DNA of 64,000 nucleotides from Pseudomonas sp. MIACH (GCF_001269925.1 NZ_LHVO01000063.1:248001-312000); one strand, 5' to 3'. Counted from the first letter of the stretch, positions 26,797 to 35,661 are shown. Numbers and translations are program-made. The notes: generated by a model from the letters alone, not told the origin.

Positions 26797-27390
26797 ATGT
26801 CGCCACTCGAAATCGTCGCCGTACTCTTCAACATCGCCGGGGTCTGGCTCACCGCACAACGGGTGCGCTGGTGCTGGCCCGTCAGCGTGGTCGCGGTGGT
26901 GTTGTATGCCTGGATCTTCTTCGACGTGAAGCTGTATTCGGACATGCTCCTGCAACTGGTCTTTGCCGTGCTGCAAGGCTATGGATGGTGGCGCTGGAGC
27001 ACCGGCCGCGTTAACGCCGGCAAGGTGCGGGTGGAACGCCTGCCGCTTCAGGAAGCGTGGCGGCACGTGCTCGCGGGCGTGATCGGCGCCGTGGCCCTGG
27101 GTGCGGTGATGCACCACTTCACCGACGCCGCCCTGCCCTGGCTGGATTCGCTGCTCACGGCCTTCAGCCTGGTCGCCAGCCTATGGGCGGCGCGCAAGTA
27201 CGTGGTCAGTTGGTGGCTGTGGATCGTGCTGGACGCGGCCTACGTGGGCTTGTTCCTGTACAAGGACCTGCAACTGACCGCTGCGCTGTATGCCGGTTTT
27301 GTGCTGCTGGCAGCCTACGGTTTGCGTGCCTGGCAACGTGACCTGCAGCAGCAGGAGCATATAACCAAAGTGTCGGTTCACAGCGTTTAA
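26797..27390 (+). CDS. PnuC-family vitamin permease
   Basis: 197 residues, about seven hydrophobic helices. 'VWLTAQRVRWCWPVSVVAVVL', 'VLQGYGWWRWSTGR' and 'YVVSWWLWIVLDAAYVGLFLYK' match the PnuC family, whose members take up nicotinamide riboside (PnuC), thiamine (PnuT) or riboflavin (PnuX/RibM) by facilitated diffusion, needing a downstream kinase to trap the substrate. The gene follows the TonB receptor by 87 bp; together with the APH-fold kinase they make a plausible outer-membrane to cytoplasm route. The choice among vitamins cannot be made by eye. Confidence 0.85.
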   Translation: MSPLEIVAVLFNIAGVWLTAQRVRWCWPVSVVAVVLYAWIFFDVKLYSDMLLQLVFAVLQGYGWWRWSTGRVNAGKVRVERLPLQEAWRHVLAGVIGAVALGAVMHHFTDAALPWLDSLLTAFSLVASLWAARKYVVSWWLWIVLDAAYVGLFLYKDLQLTAALYAGFVLLAAYGLRAWQRDLQQQEHITKVSVHSV

Positions 27391-27437
27391 TATCATTAAA
27401 CACAGAGCGTTTATCACGTTTAAATATAAACAAACGC
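27385..27437. promoter_or_regulatory. Nested palindromes between the PnuC-family and monooxygenase genes
   Basis: Three inverted repeats lie in 53 bp: GTTTAAT-ATC-ATTAAAC (27385-27401, including the pnuC-like stop codon), GTTTA-AATA-TAAAC (27418-27431), and outer arms GCGTTT (27407-27412) with AAACGC (27432-27437). They are AT-rich and share the core GTTTA/TAAAC. No T-run follows, so they look like binding sites for a dimeric regulator, perhaps the GntR protein encoded at 28961, rather than a terminator. Confidence 0.5.
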
Positions 27438-27505
27438 CCGGCTGTTCTTAGGCAACAGACCCGCCCCCCGCGTGTCCCCCAACCTTTTTGCCCGCAGGAA
27501 GCACC

Positions 27506-28879
27506 ATGTCCGATCCCACCCCGCTGTTATTCGGCCTTTATGAACAAGCCAGTGTCGGCTGCGGCGGCGCGCCCAGCCTGTGGACACACCCGGCCGATGA
27601 ACGGCTGAATATCAACACTCTCAAATACTGGTCGAACCTGGCCCGCACGGCGGATGAAGCCAACCTGGACTTGATGTTCTTCGGCGATGTGCTGGGCTTT
27701 TACGACGTATTTGGCGGCTCTGAAGCGATGGCATTGAAATGGGCCGTCGAAGCCCCCGCCAACGACCCGCTGACGATCATTCCGGCGCTGGTGGCCCTCA
27801 CCGAAAAACTCGCGTTTGGCGTCACCGTCACCACCAGCTACGAGCACCCGTTCACCCACGCCCGACGCTTCAGTACGCTGGATCATTTGTCCGATGGGCG
27901 CATCGGCTGGAACATCGTCACTTCGTACCTGTCCAGCGCCGCGCGCAATTTCGGCCTGGAGCAGATGATCAAGCACGATGACCGCTACGAGCGCGCCGAA
28001 GAGTTCCTGGAGGTGGTCTACAAGCTTTGGGAAGGCAGCTGGGCCGATGACGCCGTGGTTGCCGACAAACGCTCGCAGACCTACGCCAATGGCGCGCGGG
28101 TGCGCCCGATCCAGCACGCGGGTGAACATTACCGCGTCGCCGGCCCGCACCTCAGCTCGCCATCGCCACAGCGCACGCCGTTGCTGATCCAGGCCGGCTG
28201 GTCGGCACGCGGCCGGGAGTTCGCGGCCAAGCACGCGGAACTGGTGTTTATCGCCAAGTCCAACCCGCTGGATATCCGCCAGGGCCTTGAAGATATCTGG
28301 CGCCAGGCCGAAGCCCGTGGACGTCAGGCCGCCGATGTGAAGTCGCTGACCGTGCTGCGTATCGTCACCGCTCCCACCGCCATCGAGGCACAGAAAAAAT
28401 ACGACACCCTGCAAAGCAACTATCACCTGCAAGCACAGTTGGTGAGCTATGCCGGCGACACCGGCATCGACATCAACCGCTACGCCGACAACGAAGCGCT
28501 GTCGACCCACACCGAAGGCATGACCTCTTACGTGATGCGAGCCGATGGCAGCGGCAAACCATTGACCGCAGGCGAGGTGCGCCAACGCTTTGCAAATGTT
28601 ACCCGTGGCAGCGACCTGATCCTGGTGGGCACCCCGGAGCAGATCGCAGAAAAGATCGAGGAGCACGCACGCATCTCCGGTACCAGCGGCTACATGCTCA
28701 ACCCGCTGATCAGCCCAGGTTCGTTGAATGACTTCGTCGAACTGGTGATCCCGGCCCTGCAAAAACGCGGGCTGTACCGCACCAACGCGCAAAGCGGCAC
28801 ACTGCGCTCGCGCCTCAGCGTCGACGGCAGCGATCGCCTGCCAAGCTCGGCCCATGGCGCTTCGTTCCGCTTTGCCTGA
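27506..28879 (+). CDS. Flavin-dependent monooxygenase, luciferase-like NtaA/SnaA/DszA family
   Basis: 457 residues from the ATG at 27506 (AGGAAG 6 bases before); an in-frame TTG at 27488 is less likely. Family features: 'WVHPADERLNINTLKYWSNLAR'-like opening, 'DLMFFGDVLGFYDVFGG', 'EHPFTHARRFSTLDHLSDGR', 'GWNIVTSY', 'DRYERAEEFLEVVYKLW' and 'PLLIQAGWSARGREFAAKHAE'. These FMNH2-dependent enzymes cleave C-N or C-S bonds (NtaA, DszA) or split riboflavin (RcaE). No flavin reductase gene adjoins it, so a reductase elsewhere must supply FMNH2. Its place between vitamin-uptake genes and a GntR regulator points to breakdown of an imported heterocycle. Confidence 0.88.
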   Translation: MSDPTPLLFGLYEQASVGCGGAPSLWTHPADERLNINTLKYWSNLARTADEANLDLMFFGDVLGFYDVFGGSEAMALKWAVEAPANDPLTIIPALVALTEKLAFGVTVTTSYEHPFTHARRFSTLDHLSDGRIGWNIVTSYLSSAARNFGLEQMIKHDDRYERAEEFLEVVYKLWEGSWADDAVVADKRSQTYANGARVRPIQHAGEHYRVAGPHLSSPSPQRTPLLIQAGWSARGREFAAKHAELVFIAKSNPLDIRQGLEDIWRQAEARGRQAADVKSLTVLRIVTAPTAIEAQKKYDTLQSNYHLQAQLVSYAGDTGIDINRYADNEALSTHTEGMTSYVMRADGSGKPLTAGEVRQRFANVTRGSDLILVGTPEQIAEKIEEHARISGTSGYMLNPLISPGSLNDFVELVIPALQKRGLYRTNAQSGTLRSRLSVDGSDRLPSSAHGASFRFA

Positions 28880-28960
28880 AGCCTGCGTGGGACCAGGTGA
28901 CCTGCGCCAACAGGAACGGTAGAGTCACCCCCACGTCATGCCTGCACACGGAACCCCAGG

Positions 28961-29695
28961 ATGCCTTTCGACCCAATTTCCCCACACTACCAGCGTATCC
29001 GCGAACAGATCGCCAACGACATCGCCGCAGGTAGGCCCCAGGCCGACGAGAAATTCCCCTCTGAACGAGACATGATCGAACGCTTCGGCTGCACTCGCGT
29101 GACCTTGCGCCAGGCTTTGCAGCAACTGGAGGCCGAGGGCCTGGTATATCGGGAAAATCGCCGTGGCTGGTTTGTCAGCCCGCAGCGCATCCGCTACGAC
29201 CCGACGCGCATCAGCGGGTTTATGGATTACGTCACTGCCCAGGGTCGCACACCGCGCACCGAGTGCCTGCACGCCGAACTGCGCCCGGCTGGCCCGTGGC
29301 TGGCCAAGCGCATGGGTTTGGCTTCGGTGGACGAACCGATGTTTTTCCTGCAACGCCGCCGCTGGATCGATCGTCGCCCGGTGCTGCTGGAGTTCAACGC
29401 GCTGCTCGCCAGTTGGTGCCCAGGCCTGCTGGAAGCCGACCTCAATACCTCGCTGACCCAACTGCTGCGCGAGCGGTTTGCACGGGTGCAATCGCGTTGC
29501 GAGCTGGAGATGCACATCGGCACAGTGAATGAAGAACAGGCCGAGCTGCTACAACTGTCGCCGGGTTCCACCAGTGTGTACCTGGAGCGTTTGAATTTCG
29601 GTGAGGACAACCGGCCGGTGGAATTCGACCAGGAATTCTGGCGCCCGGATGCGTTGTCGATTGTGATGGAGACTCGGTATCCGGGAACTCACTGA
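28961..29695 (+). CDS. GntR-family regulator, HutC/UTRA subfamily
   Basis: 244 residues. N-terminal winged helix 'PSERDMIERFGCTRVTLRQALQQLE' and a C-terminal UTRA effector domain ('FFLQRRRWIDRRPVLLEFNALL', 'VYLERLNFGEDNRPVEFDQEFW'). HutC-type GntR proteins usually repress catabolic genes and respond to a pathway metabolite. It follows the monooxygenase gene on the same strand. Candidate operators are the palindromes at 27385-27437. Confidence 0.9.
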   Translation: MPFDPISPHYQRIREQIANDIAAGRPQADEKFPSERDMIERFGCTRVTLRQALQQLEAEGLVYRENRRGWFVSPQRIRYDPTRISGFMDYVTAQGRTPRTECLHAELRPAGPWLAKRMGLASVDEPMFFLQRRRWIDRRPVLLEFNALLASWCPGLLEADLNTSLTQLLRERFARVQSRCELEMHIGTVNEEQAELLQLSPGSTSVYLERLNFGEDNRPVEFDQEFWRPDALSIVMETRYPGTH

Positions 29696-29764
29696 GACGT
29701 CAACACAGACGCCGCTGACAAGTCCCGTGATAGGGACCAGGTCGTGTGCACGCACAAGCTCTCA

Positions 29765-30949
29765 TCAATCCTGTGCTGCACGTTCATGCATGGGGACTCT
29801 GCGCAAAATCAACATTGCGATGAACAGCACACCGACTATCCCCACCGAGATCATCAATCCGTGCTCGCTGACATAGGACACTGTGGCGCCCGTGGCAATG
29901 GGACCTAATACGCTGCCCAAGGTGTAGAACATCGCAATGGCCGTCATGGCGGTGGACACTTGCTGTTCGCCGACCCGGTCTCCCGCCTCGATCACCGCCA
30001 GGGTGTTCATGCCACCAATGGCGCCGCCCCAGAGGAATACGACAATCGTCGCCAGCCAAGGAAGCGGCTGGCTGAACGGAATGGCCAGGGTGCCCAGCAA
30101 CAGTATCAAGCCGCAGACTAATTGGCCGACTTTGTACGAAGTGCGGTCGGCCATCCAGCCGATCGGCAGTTGCAGGAGGGTGCCGCCAATTCCGAACGTC
30201 GATATCAGCAGGGTGGCGGCGGTCAACAGATAACCAGCCGAGAGGCTGTAGCCTGCAAGGAACGATACGGATGAGGTTTCCGAAAAGCCTGCGATAAACG
30301 CGCCACACAGTGCCGTTGGAATGATGCTGAACAACTTGCCATGGCGTTTTTCTGCCGGGGTTTGCGGTCGCGTATCGTAGTCCCTTAGGGTTAAGGCCAG
30401 CGCGCCGGACAACACCACGATCACGGCACAGGCGTAGTAAGGCGCGGCGCTCCCGACGCCGAATACAACCAACAGCAGCGGGCCGATAGCAATACCCAGG
30501 CCCATCAAGGTCTCATGTACGCCGATCGCCCGACCGCGCTCGTCTTTCGAGGCAACCGCGACAATCCACGTATCGCAGGCGATCCAGCGCAGGATCAAGC
30601 CGATACCGAGCACGAAGTTCAGCGAAAAAATCAGTGCCAAATGGGTTGTCAGGGTCATACCGATCAGCGCAGCAATCGTCAGCGTTGCGCTGAGGATATT
30701 CGTCTTGACCAGCCCCAGATGGGCCAGCAAACGCGGAACCCATTTGTAGAGCAGCAAGATCGCCAACCACGAGGCGCTGACAATCACCCCGATCTTTGCC
30801 GGTTCGACCCCTTGCTGCTCAAGCGAAAGCGACAGCAACGGAGTGACTGTACCGATCTGCACGATCTGCGACAGGGCCGAGAGGGTGTTTATCTTGGTGA
30901 GCGCACACCAGCGTTGCTTGTCGGTGTACTCAATACTCGGATCTTCCAT
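29765..30949 (-). CDS. MFS transporter, 12-helix type
   Basis: 394 residues from the ATG at 30949 (AAGG 9 bases before), with about 12 hydrophobic segments, 'RWIACDTWIVAVASKDERGRAIG' in the region of the MFS signature loop and 'GWMADRTSYKVGQLV' in the second half. It follows the isochorismatase-family gene by 117 bp on the same strand, so the two may be co-transcribed. The substrate is unknown; it could export a product or import the hydrolase substrate. Confidence 0.85.
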   Translation of the reverse strand: MEDPSIEYTDKQRWCALTKINTLSALSQIVQIGTVTPLLSLSLEQQGVEPAKIGVIVSASWLAILLLYKWVPRLLAHLGLVKTNILSATLTIAALIGMTLTTHLALIFSLNFVLGIGLILRWIACDTWIVAVASKDERGRAIGVHETLMGLGIAIGPLLLVVFGVGSAAPYYACAVIVVLSGALALTLRDYDTRPQTPAEKRHGKLFSIIPTALCGAFIAGFSETSSVSFLAGYSLSAGYLLTAATLLISTFGIGGTLLQLPIGWMADRTSYKVGQLVCGLILLLGTLAIPFSQPLPWLATIVVFLWGGAIGGMNTLAVIEAGDRVGEQQVSTAMTAIAMFYTLGSVLGPIATGATVSYVSEHGLMISVGIVGVLFIAMLILRRVPMHERAAQD

Positions 30950-31066
30950 TCGTGAGCGACCTTGGTTGGACAGCGGTAAAGTGTTCGAACTGCCACGCGC
31001 AAAGCTCACCTTCAGGCTTGTGAAACAAGGCATAGATGATGCCTGGGTACACGCCGGAAAACGCTG

Positions 31067-31585
31067 CTAAAAGCTCCACTCCTCCGCCCGCACCAACTGG
31101 CAGAACGGCCCATTGAGCGTGGCATTGTGATGAGCCACGATCGCCTCTGCTTTCATCAAGGGCGTGTCAGAACAGGTATGACCGTCGGCGATAAGCACCG
31201 CATCGAACCCAAGATCACGCGCGGCACGGCAGGTGCTGTCGACGCAGTATTGCGTTTTCATCCCCGTAACTACCACGCCGGTGGCGCCGCAGGCGTGCAA
31301 ATTGTCAGCCAGGTCGGTCATCGCAAACGCATTAGGCCGCCGTTTTTCGAACACCACTTCGCCACCCAGCAACTGCAGTTCCTGTGCAACCAATGTAAGC
31401 GGGCTGCCTTGTTCGATTGGCGAGCCAGCGGGGCCGATGTGGCGTGCGATAAAAATCGGTGCCCCTGCGCTGCGTGCCTTGTTCATCAGGCTATTCAGGG
31501 TTTCCAACAGTTCGTCGCAACGCCATGGTTTTTCCGGGCCGTGGATGAGTCCGACTTGGATATCGAGTATCAACAGGGCGTACAT
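31067..31585 (-). CDS. Isochorismatase-family cysteine hydrolase
   Basis: 172 residues from the ATG at 31585, 8 bases after AAGGAG. It opens 'YALLILDIQVGLI' with the catalytic Asp, and has a Lys in 'VVFEKRRPNAF' and the nucleophile Cys in 'VVTGMKTQYCVDSTCRAA', giving the D-K-C triad of the family. These enzymes hydrolyse isochorismate, nicotinamide, N-carbamoyl or ureido compounds. No siderophore or nicotinamide genes adjoin it, so the substrate is open. A possible attenuator lies upstream. Confidence 0.88.
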   Translation of the reverse strand: MYALLILDIQVGLIHGPEKPWRCDELLETLNSLMNKARSAGAPIFIARHIGPAGSPIEQGSPLTLVAQELQLLGGEVVFEKRRPNAFAMTDLADNLHACGATGVVVTGMKTQYCVDSTCRAARDLGFDAVLIADGHTCSDTPLMKAEAIVAHHNATLNGPFCQLVRAEEWSF

Positions 31586-31623
31586 AGGTGCATCTCCTTG
31601 CGTATGAACCAGCGACACAAGGG

Positions 31624-31659
31624 CATAAAAAAGGCCCTGTCCATCGCTGGCGGGCCTTT
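31624..31659 (-). terminator. Rho-independent terminator / possible attenuator before the isochorismatase-family gene
   Basis: Arms AAAGGCCC (31630-31637) and GGGCCTTT (31652-31659) form an 8-bp stem followed on the minus strand by a run of T. It sits between a Thr-rich short ORF and the start of the hydrolase gene at 31585. It could instead simply end the LysR transcript from 31824. Confidence 0.6.
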
Positions 31660-31681
31660 GAAGTGTTCGTCTGTTATTGGC

Positions 31682-31753
31682 TCACGACACCTCGCACGCT
31701 CCGCTTTCAGCGGTCGTGGTGGTGGTTGTCGAGGTGAGGCAATAATGAGTCAT
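31682..31753 (-). CDS. Possible Thr-rich leader peptide (23 residues)
   Basis: A short ORF starting with ATG at 31753 contains 'TSTTTTTT' (codons ACA ACC ACC ACC ACG ACC in a row) and ends 23 bp before a terminator hairpin that precedes the hydrolase gene. This layout is that of a transcription attenuator sensing charged tRNA-Thr. Against it, no clear ribosome-binding site precedes the ATG and the downstream genes have no evident link to threonine. Confidence 0.35.
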   Translation of the reverse strand: MTHYCLTSTTTTTTAESGACEVS

Positions 31754-31823
31754 GAATCGACACTAGCAATATCGTTGCGGGCTGACAAGGCCGAGACCTA
31801 GGCGGCACGGTGGCGACAATGCT

Positions 31824-32747
31824 TCATAAACGCGTTGCTCCCGGATTGTCTACCCCGGGAGTGGCAAATAGATGCTCGGCGGCAAAGTCTACGAATACGC
31901 GAATTTTCGGTGAAAGATGGCGACTGGACGGCCACAGCGCCCAGAACTGCCCCTGATCTTCACTGTAACCCTCGAGCACGGTTTCCAGGCGCCCCTGGGC
32001 GATGGCTTCGCGCGCGAGGAAATCCGGGACAAATGCGATGCCGTGCCCATCCACCACGGCCATCAGCATGGCCTCCATGTTGTTCAAGGTCAGTGCGGTG
32101 GGCAGGCGCAGCTGCGTGAACTGGGGCGCCGAAGACATACTCCAGTCCATGATTTTACCCGTCGTGACGAATCGGTAACGCAGGCACTCGTGATGCTCAA
32201 GATCAATAAGCGTGACGGGGCGCCCCTTACGCTGCAGATAGTCGGGCGATGCGCACAGGACAAACTTGAAAGGCCCCAACTTTCGAGCCATCAGCTTGGA
32301 GTCGACCTGGCCGCCGCTGCGAATCACCACGTCAAAGCCTTCATCGATCACATCCACCAACTGGTCGTTGAAATCCAGTTCCAGTTCGATCTCCGGGTAG
32401 GCTTTGCGGAACCGCGCCATATGGGGCAACAGAAAGCGATATCCGATAGTAGGCAAGCTGACGCGTAACTTTCCACGGGGTTGCTGTGTGGCATGGGAAA
32501 GCATTGCACGGGCATCTTCAAGATCGTCGAGGACCTTTCGGCAGCGCTCATAAAACAGCTGGCCCTCTGCGGTCAGGCTGACTTTGCGGGTGCTGCGGTG
32601 CAATAACCGCACATTCAGCGAAGCTTCGAGCTTGGCAACGTTTTTGCCCACCGCCGAGGCAGAAATACCCAACGTCCTGGAGGCGCTGATGAAACTGAGC
32701 GCCTCGGCGGTTTTTACGAATGAGATCACACCACTGAGACTGTCCAC
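31824..32747 (-). CDS. LysR-family regulator, left flank of the AfsA-type cluster
   Basis: 307 residues from the GTG at 32747 ('DSLSGVISFVKTAEALSF'); an in-frame start 16 codons upstream is also open. DNA-binding part 'SASRTLGISASAVGKNVAKLEA' and LysR effector domain 'GKLRVSLPTIGYRFLLPHMARF'. It is divergent from the MFS gene at 32891 and is closely similar along its whole length to the LysR protein at 43221-44123, so the two look like paralogues bracketing the cluster. Confidence 0.88.
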   Translation of the reverse strand: MDSLSGVISFVKTAEALSFISASRTLGISASAVGKNVAKLEASLNVRLLHRSTRKVSLTAEGQLFYERCRKVLDDLEDARAMLSHATQQPRGKLRVSLPTIGYRFLLPHMARFRKAYPEIELELDFNDQLVDVIDEGFDVVIRSGGQVDSKLMARKLGPFKFVLCASPDYLQRKGRPVTLIDLEHHECLRYRFVTTGKIMDWSMSSAPQFTQLRLPTALTLNNMEAMLMAVVDGHGIAFVPDFLAREAIAQGRLETVLEGYSEDQGQFWALWPSSRHLSPKIRVFVDFAAEHLFATPGVDNPGATRL

Positions 32748-32890
32748 AAATCTATTACATCCTTTTGGTTCACTATAAGTGGAATAAAACCCCATTTATC
32801 TTCGATTGTATCCTAACTAGAGTATGTGAACGTTCGCGCGCCTCGGCCGGGCCGGCACGGATACTTCATACACATGCAGGGAATGACCTA

Positions 32891-34444
32891 ATGAACGCAA
32901 CGACCCAACCGCTGCCGGCTCATGGCCGGTACTCCATCCTGGCTGCCATTTGCCTGGCAGCCTTGGTGTTGCCTATGAGTTTTACCGGCGGAGCAGTGGC
33001 CACGCCGTTCATTGGCCAAACCTTCGCTGCCCATCCCACGGAACTGGCCTGGATCACTAACGCTTTTATGCTCAGCTTCGGCAGCCTTTTGATGGCGGCG
33101 GGAACGCTTGCTGACCTCTACGGACGCAAGCGTCTGTTCATGTGCGGGATGGCGTTGTTTGCACTGGTGTCGACCCTGTTGGCGGTGGTCCCCGATATTA
33201 TCTGGCTGGACCTGTTGCGTGGTGTGCAGGGCATTGCTGCGGCCGCGGCCCTGGCCAGTGGTTCGGCGGCCCTGGCGCAGGAGTTTGATGGGCATGACCG
33301 CACGCGTGCTTTTAGCCTTTTGGGCACCACGTTCGGGGTTGGCCTGGCCTTCGGTCCGTTGTTATCGGGGTTATTGATCGAGTTGATGGGCTGGCGCTCC
33401 ATTTTCCTTTGCACCGCCCTGATCGCCATCCTTTCCTTGATCTTTGCTCTGCCGAAAATGCGCGAAAGCCGCGACCCGCAGGCACGACGTCTGGATACAC
33501 CCGGCTTGCTGACGTTTTCCGGCCTGCTGATCCTGTTTACCACGGCGGTGATCCTGGCACCCGAGCAAGGGTGGGGCTCGCCGATCATCCATGCGTTGCT
33601 GGGTGGGGCAGCGGTGTTTTTGCTGCTGTTTATCATGGTTGAAAATCGGGCGGAACATCCGATGCTGGAACTGGGGCTGTTCCTGTTTCCGCGCTTTGTC
33701 GGTGTACAGATCCTGCCGATCGGCACCTGCTACTGCTACATCGTCTTGATCGTCTTGCTGCCATTTCGGTTTATCGGTGTGGAAGGGGCCAGCGCGTTTG
33801 AGGCGGGGTTGATGATGTTGGCACTCTCTGCCCCAATGCTGATTGTACCGATGGCTGCCGCGTCGCTGACGCGCTGGCTGTCGGCAGGGATACTTTGCGC
33901 GATCGGCTTTGTGATCGCGGCGGCCGGGCTCTACTGGCTGAGTACGATTCCGGTCGGCGCCCATGCGCAGATTATCGCGGCTATGCTGCTGACCGGTATC
34001 GGCACCGGCTTGCCGTGGGGCCTGATGGATGGTTTGTCGATCAGTGTTATTCCCAAGGAACGAGCGGGGATGGCCGCGGGTATTTTCAATACGACGCGGG
34101 TGGCCAGCGAAGGTGTCGCCCTGGCAATTACGGTTGCGGTGCTGACGGCGCTGGTGGCGCATCATCTGAGTCTCAGTGACGCGGTCAAACTGTCTGCTGT
34201 CGACTATTCGGGTATCGCGCAACGCCTGGTAATGGGTGATATCCAACACGCGAGCGCCGACGCCGGTCAAATTCCATTAGCGGTGCTGCGCTCGGCTTAT
34301 ACCTCGGGGTTCAACACCTTGTTGCAGCTATTGGCGATGTTCACGCTGTTCACTGCTGCCGTGGTCTTCCTGTTCCTGGGGCGCCAAAGCGAGGCCGGTG
34401 TTGAATCCGCGCCCGATGCCGTGCGTTTTTCATCCGATACCTGA
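32891..34444 (+). CDS. MFS drug-type exporter, 14-helix DHA2 (EmrB/QacA-like)
   Basis: 517 residues from the ATG at 32891; earlier in-frame codons have no support. About 14 hydrophobic segments, with 'LADLYGRKRLFMCGM' and 'RGVQGIAAAAALASGSAALAQ' as the DHA2 motif A and C regions. Divergent from the LysR gene and 23 bp upstream of a second MFS gene. Proteins of this type export small organic compounds, so it may export the product of the cluster that begins at 36031 or confer self-resistance. Confidence 0.88.
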   Translation: MNATTQPLPAHGRYSILAAICLAALVLPMSFTGGAVATPFIGQTFAAHPTELAWITNAFMLSFGSLLMAAGTLADLYGRKRLFMCGMALFALVSTLLAVVPDIIWLDLLRGVQGIAAAAALASGSAALAQEFDGHDRTRAFSLLGTTFGVGLAFGPLLSGLLIELMGWRSIFLCTALIAILSLIFALPKMRESRDPQARRLDTPGLLTFSGLLILFTTAVILAPEQGWGSPIIHALLGGAAVFLLLFIMVENRAEHPMLELGLFLFPRFVGVQILPIGTCYCYIVLIVLLPFRFIGVEGASAFEAGLMMLALSAPMLIVPMAAASLTRWLSAGILCAIGFVIAAAGLYWLSTIPVGAHAQIIAAMLLTGIGTGLPWGLMDGLSISVIPKERAGMAAGIFNTTRVASEGVALAITVAVLTALVAHHLSLSDAVKLSAVDYSGIAQRLVMGDIQHASADAGQIPLAVLRSAYTSGFNTLLQLLAMFTLFTAAVVFLFLGRQSEAGVESAPDAVRFSSDT

Positions 34445-34467
34445 GAGCCGCTCTGGAGCCATGCCTG

Positions 34468-35661
34468 ATGTCGCCCAATACACACTTTACGCCGCTGATT
34501 CTGGCGGGCATTGCTTTACTGTGCGGCTTGTCGGTGGCCAATGTTTACTTTAACCAGGCGCTGCTGCCGGTCTTTGCAGGGGCCTTACACGCGGATGCAG
34601 GGCAAACCAGTTGGATCGCTACGGCATCGCAGATGGGGTATGCCCTGGGAATGTTGCTGATCGTACCGTTGGGCGACAGGGTGGCGCCCTTGCGGCTCTG
34701 TCGCTTATTGCTGGTGTGGACGGCCGCCCTGTTACTGCTGGCCAGCCAGGCCACCCTGCTTTCAATGCTGGCAGGTGCCAGCTTCTTGCTCTGCACGGGC
34801 ACCTGCATTCCCCAGGTGTTACTGCCCTACCTGGCCGGGCTGGCCACAGCCGGAGAACGCAGTCGTGTCATTGCCTGGGTGCAAACGGGACTGGTCACCG
34901 GCATCCTGCTGTCGCGCGCCATTGCCGGATGGTTGGCCGACCACCTCGGCTGGCAGTCGGTCTATTGGGTGGCGGCGGCTGCCATGCTTATGTGTGCGCT
35001 GGCGCTGCCGAGCATTCTGCCCCGACGCCAAGCGCCTGGAGTGCCGGTTGCCTACGGCAGATTATTGAGCTCGATGCTGCATCTGTTTTGGCATGAGCCG
35101 CTGCTGCGTTTGTCCTGCGCCCTGGGCGCAGCAGTTTTTGCGGCATTCAGTGCGTTCTGGTCGGTCATCGCATTTAAGCTGATGGCGTCGCCGTACAGCA
35201 TGAATGCTGCCGATGTCGGGCTGTTCAGCTTATGGGGCGCTCTTGCCACATTGCTGACGCCCGCAGCCGGTAAGTTGTGTGAACGTTTCGGCACAGTCGC
35301 TATCAGCCTCACCTCTATTGTGCTCTGTAGCCTGAGCTTCGCTTTGTCGATGGCCTGGGCCAACACTTTTCTGGTGTTGCTGGCGTGCGCCAACCTGCTC
35401 AGCTTCGCCTTGCAGTTGGGGCAGGTGGCCAACCAGACGCGTATTTTTTCCCTCAGCCCGGACAGTCGCAGCCGTTTGAACACGGTGTATATGGTCTGCA
35501 ATTTTTGTGGCGGTGCCTTCGGCAGTGCCATGGGAGGGTATCTCTGGCAGCGTTTCGGGTGGACCGGATGCGCCTTACTGGGATTGCTGTGCGCCGTATT
35601 AGCAATGGTCGCCTTGTTGGCGATACTTAGACCTCGCCCCAAACAACTTGCCACCGTTTAA
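34468..35661 (+). CDS. MFS transporter, 12-helix type
   Basis: 397 residues, GGAG 9 bases before the ATG. Twelve hydrophobic segments; opening 'LCGLSVANVYFNQALLPVFA' and 'QTSWIATASQMGYALGMLL' resemble YnfM/arabinose-efflux-like MFS exporters. It is co-directional with the preceding exporter and the biosynthetic operon, with a 369-bp promoter gap after it. Probably a second efflux route of the same cluster. Confidence 0.85.
   Translation: MSPNTHFTPLILAGIALLCGLSVANVYFNQALLPVFAGALHADAGQTSWIATASQMGYALGMLLIVPLGDRVAPLRLCRLLLVWTAALLLLASQATLLSMLAGASFLLCTGTCIPQVLLPYLAGLATAGERSRVIAWVQTGLVTGILLSRAIAGWLADHLGWQSVYWVAAAAMLMCALALPSILPRRQAPGVPVAYGRLLSSMLHLFWHEPLLRLSCALGAAVFAAFSAFWSVIAFKLMASPYSMNAADVGLFSLWGALATLLTPAAGKLCERFGTVAISLTSIVLCSLSFALSMAWANTFLVLLACANLLSFALQLGQVANQTRIFSLSPDSRSRLNTVYMVCNFCGGAFGSAMGGYLWQRFGWTGCALLGLLCAVLAMVALLAILRPRPKQLATV

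Noticed and set aside
27527..28855. Open frame of 442 codons on the minus strand
   Set aside because: Antisense to the luciferase-like monooxygenase; composition is that of a mirror frame.
31680..31750. Valine-run frame on the plus strand, resembling an ilv leader
   Set aside because: It lacks an ATG and ribosome-binding site, and no gene follows in that direction; the opposite strand has an ATG, a Thr run and a terminator in the right order.
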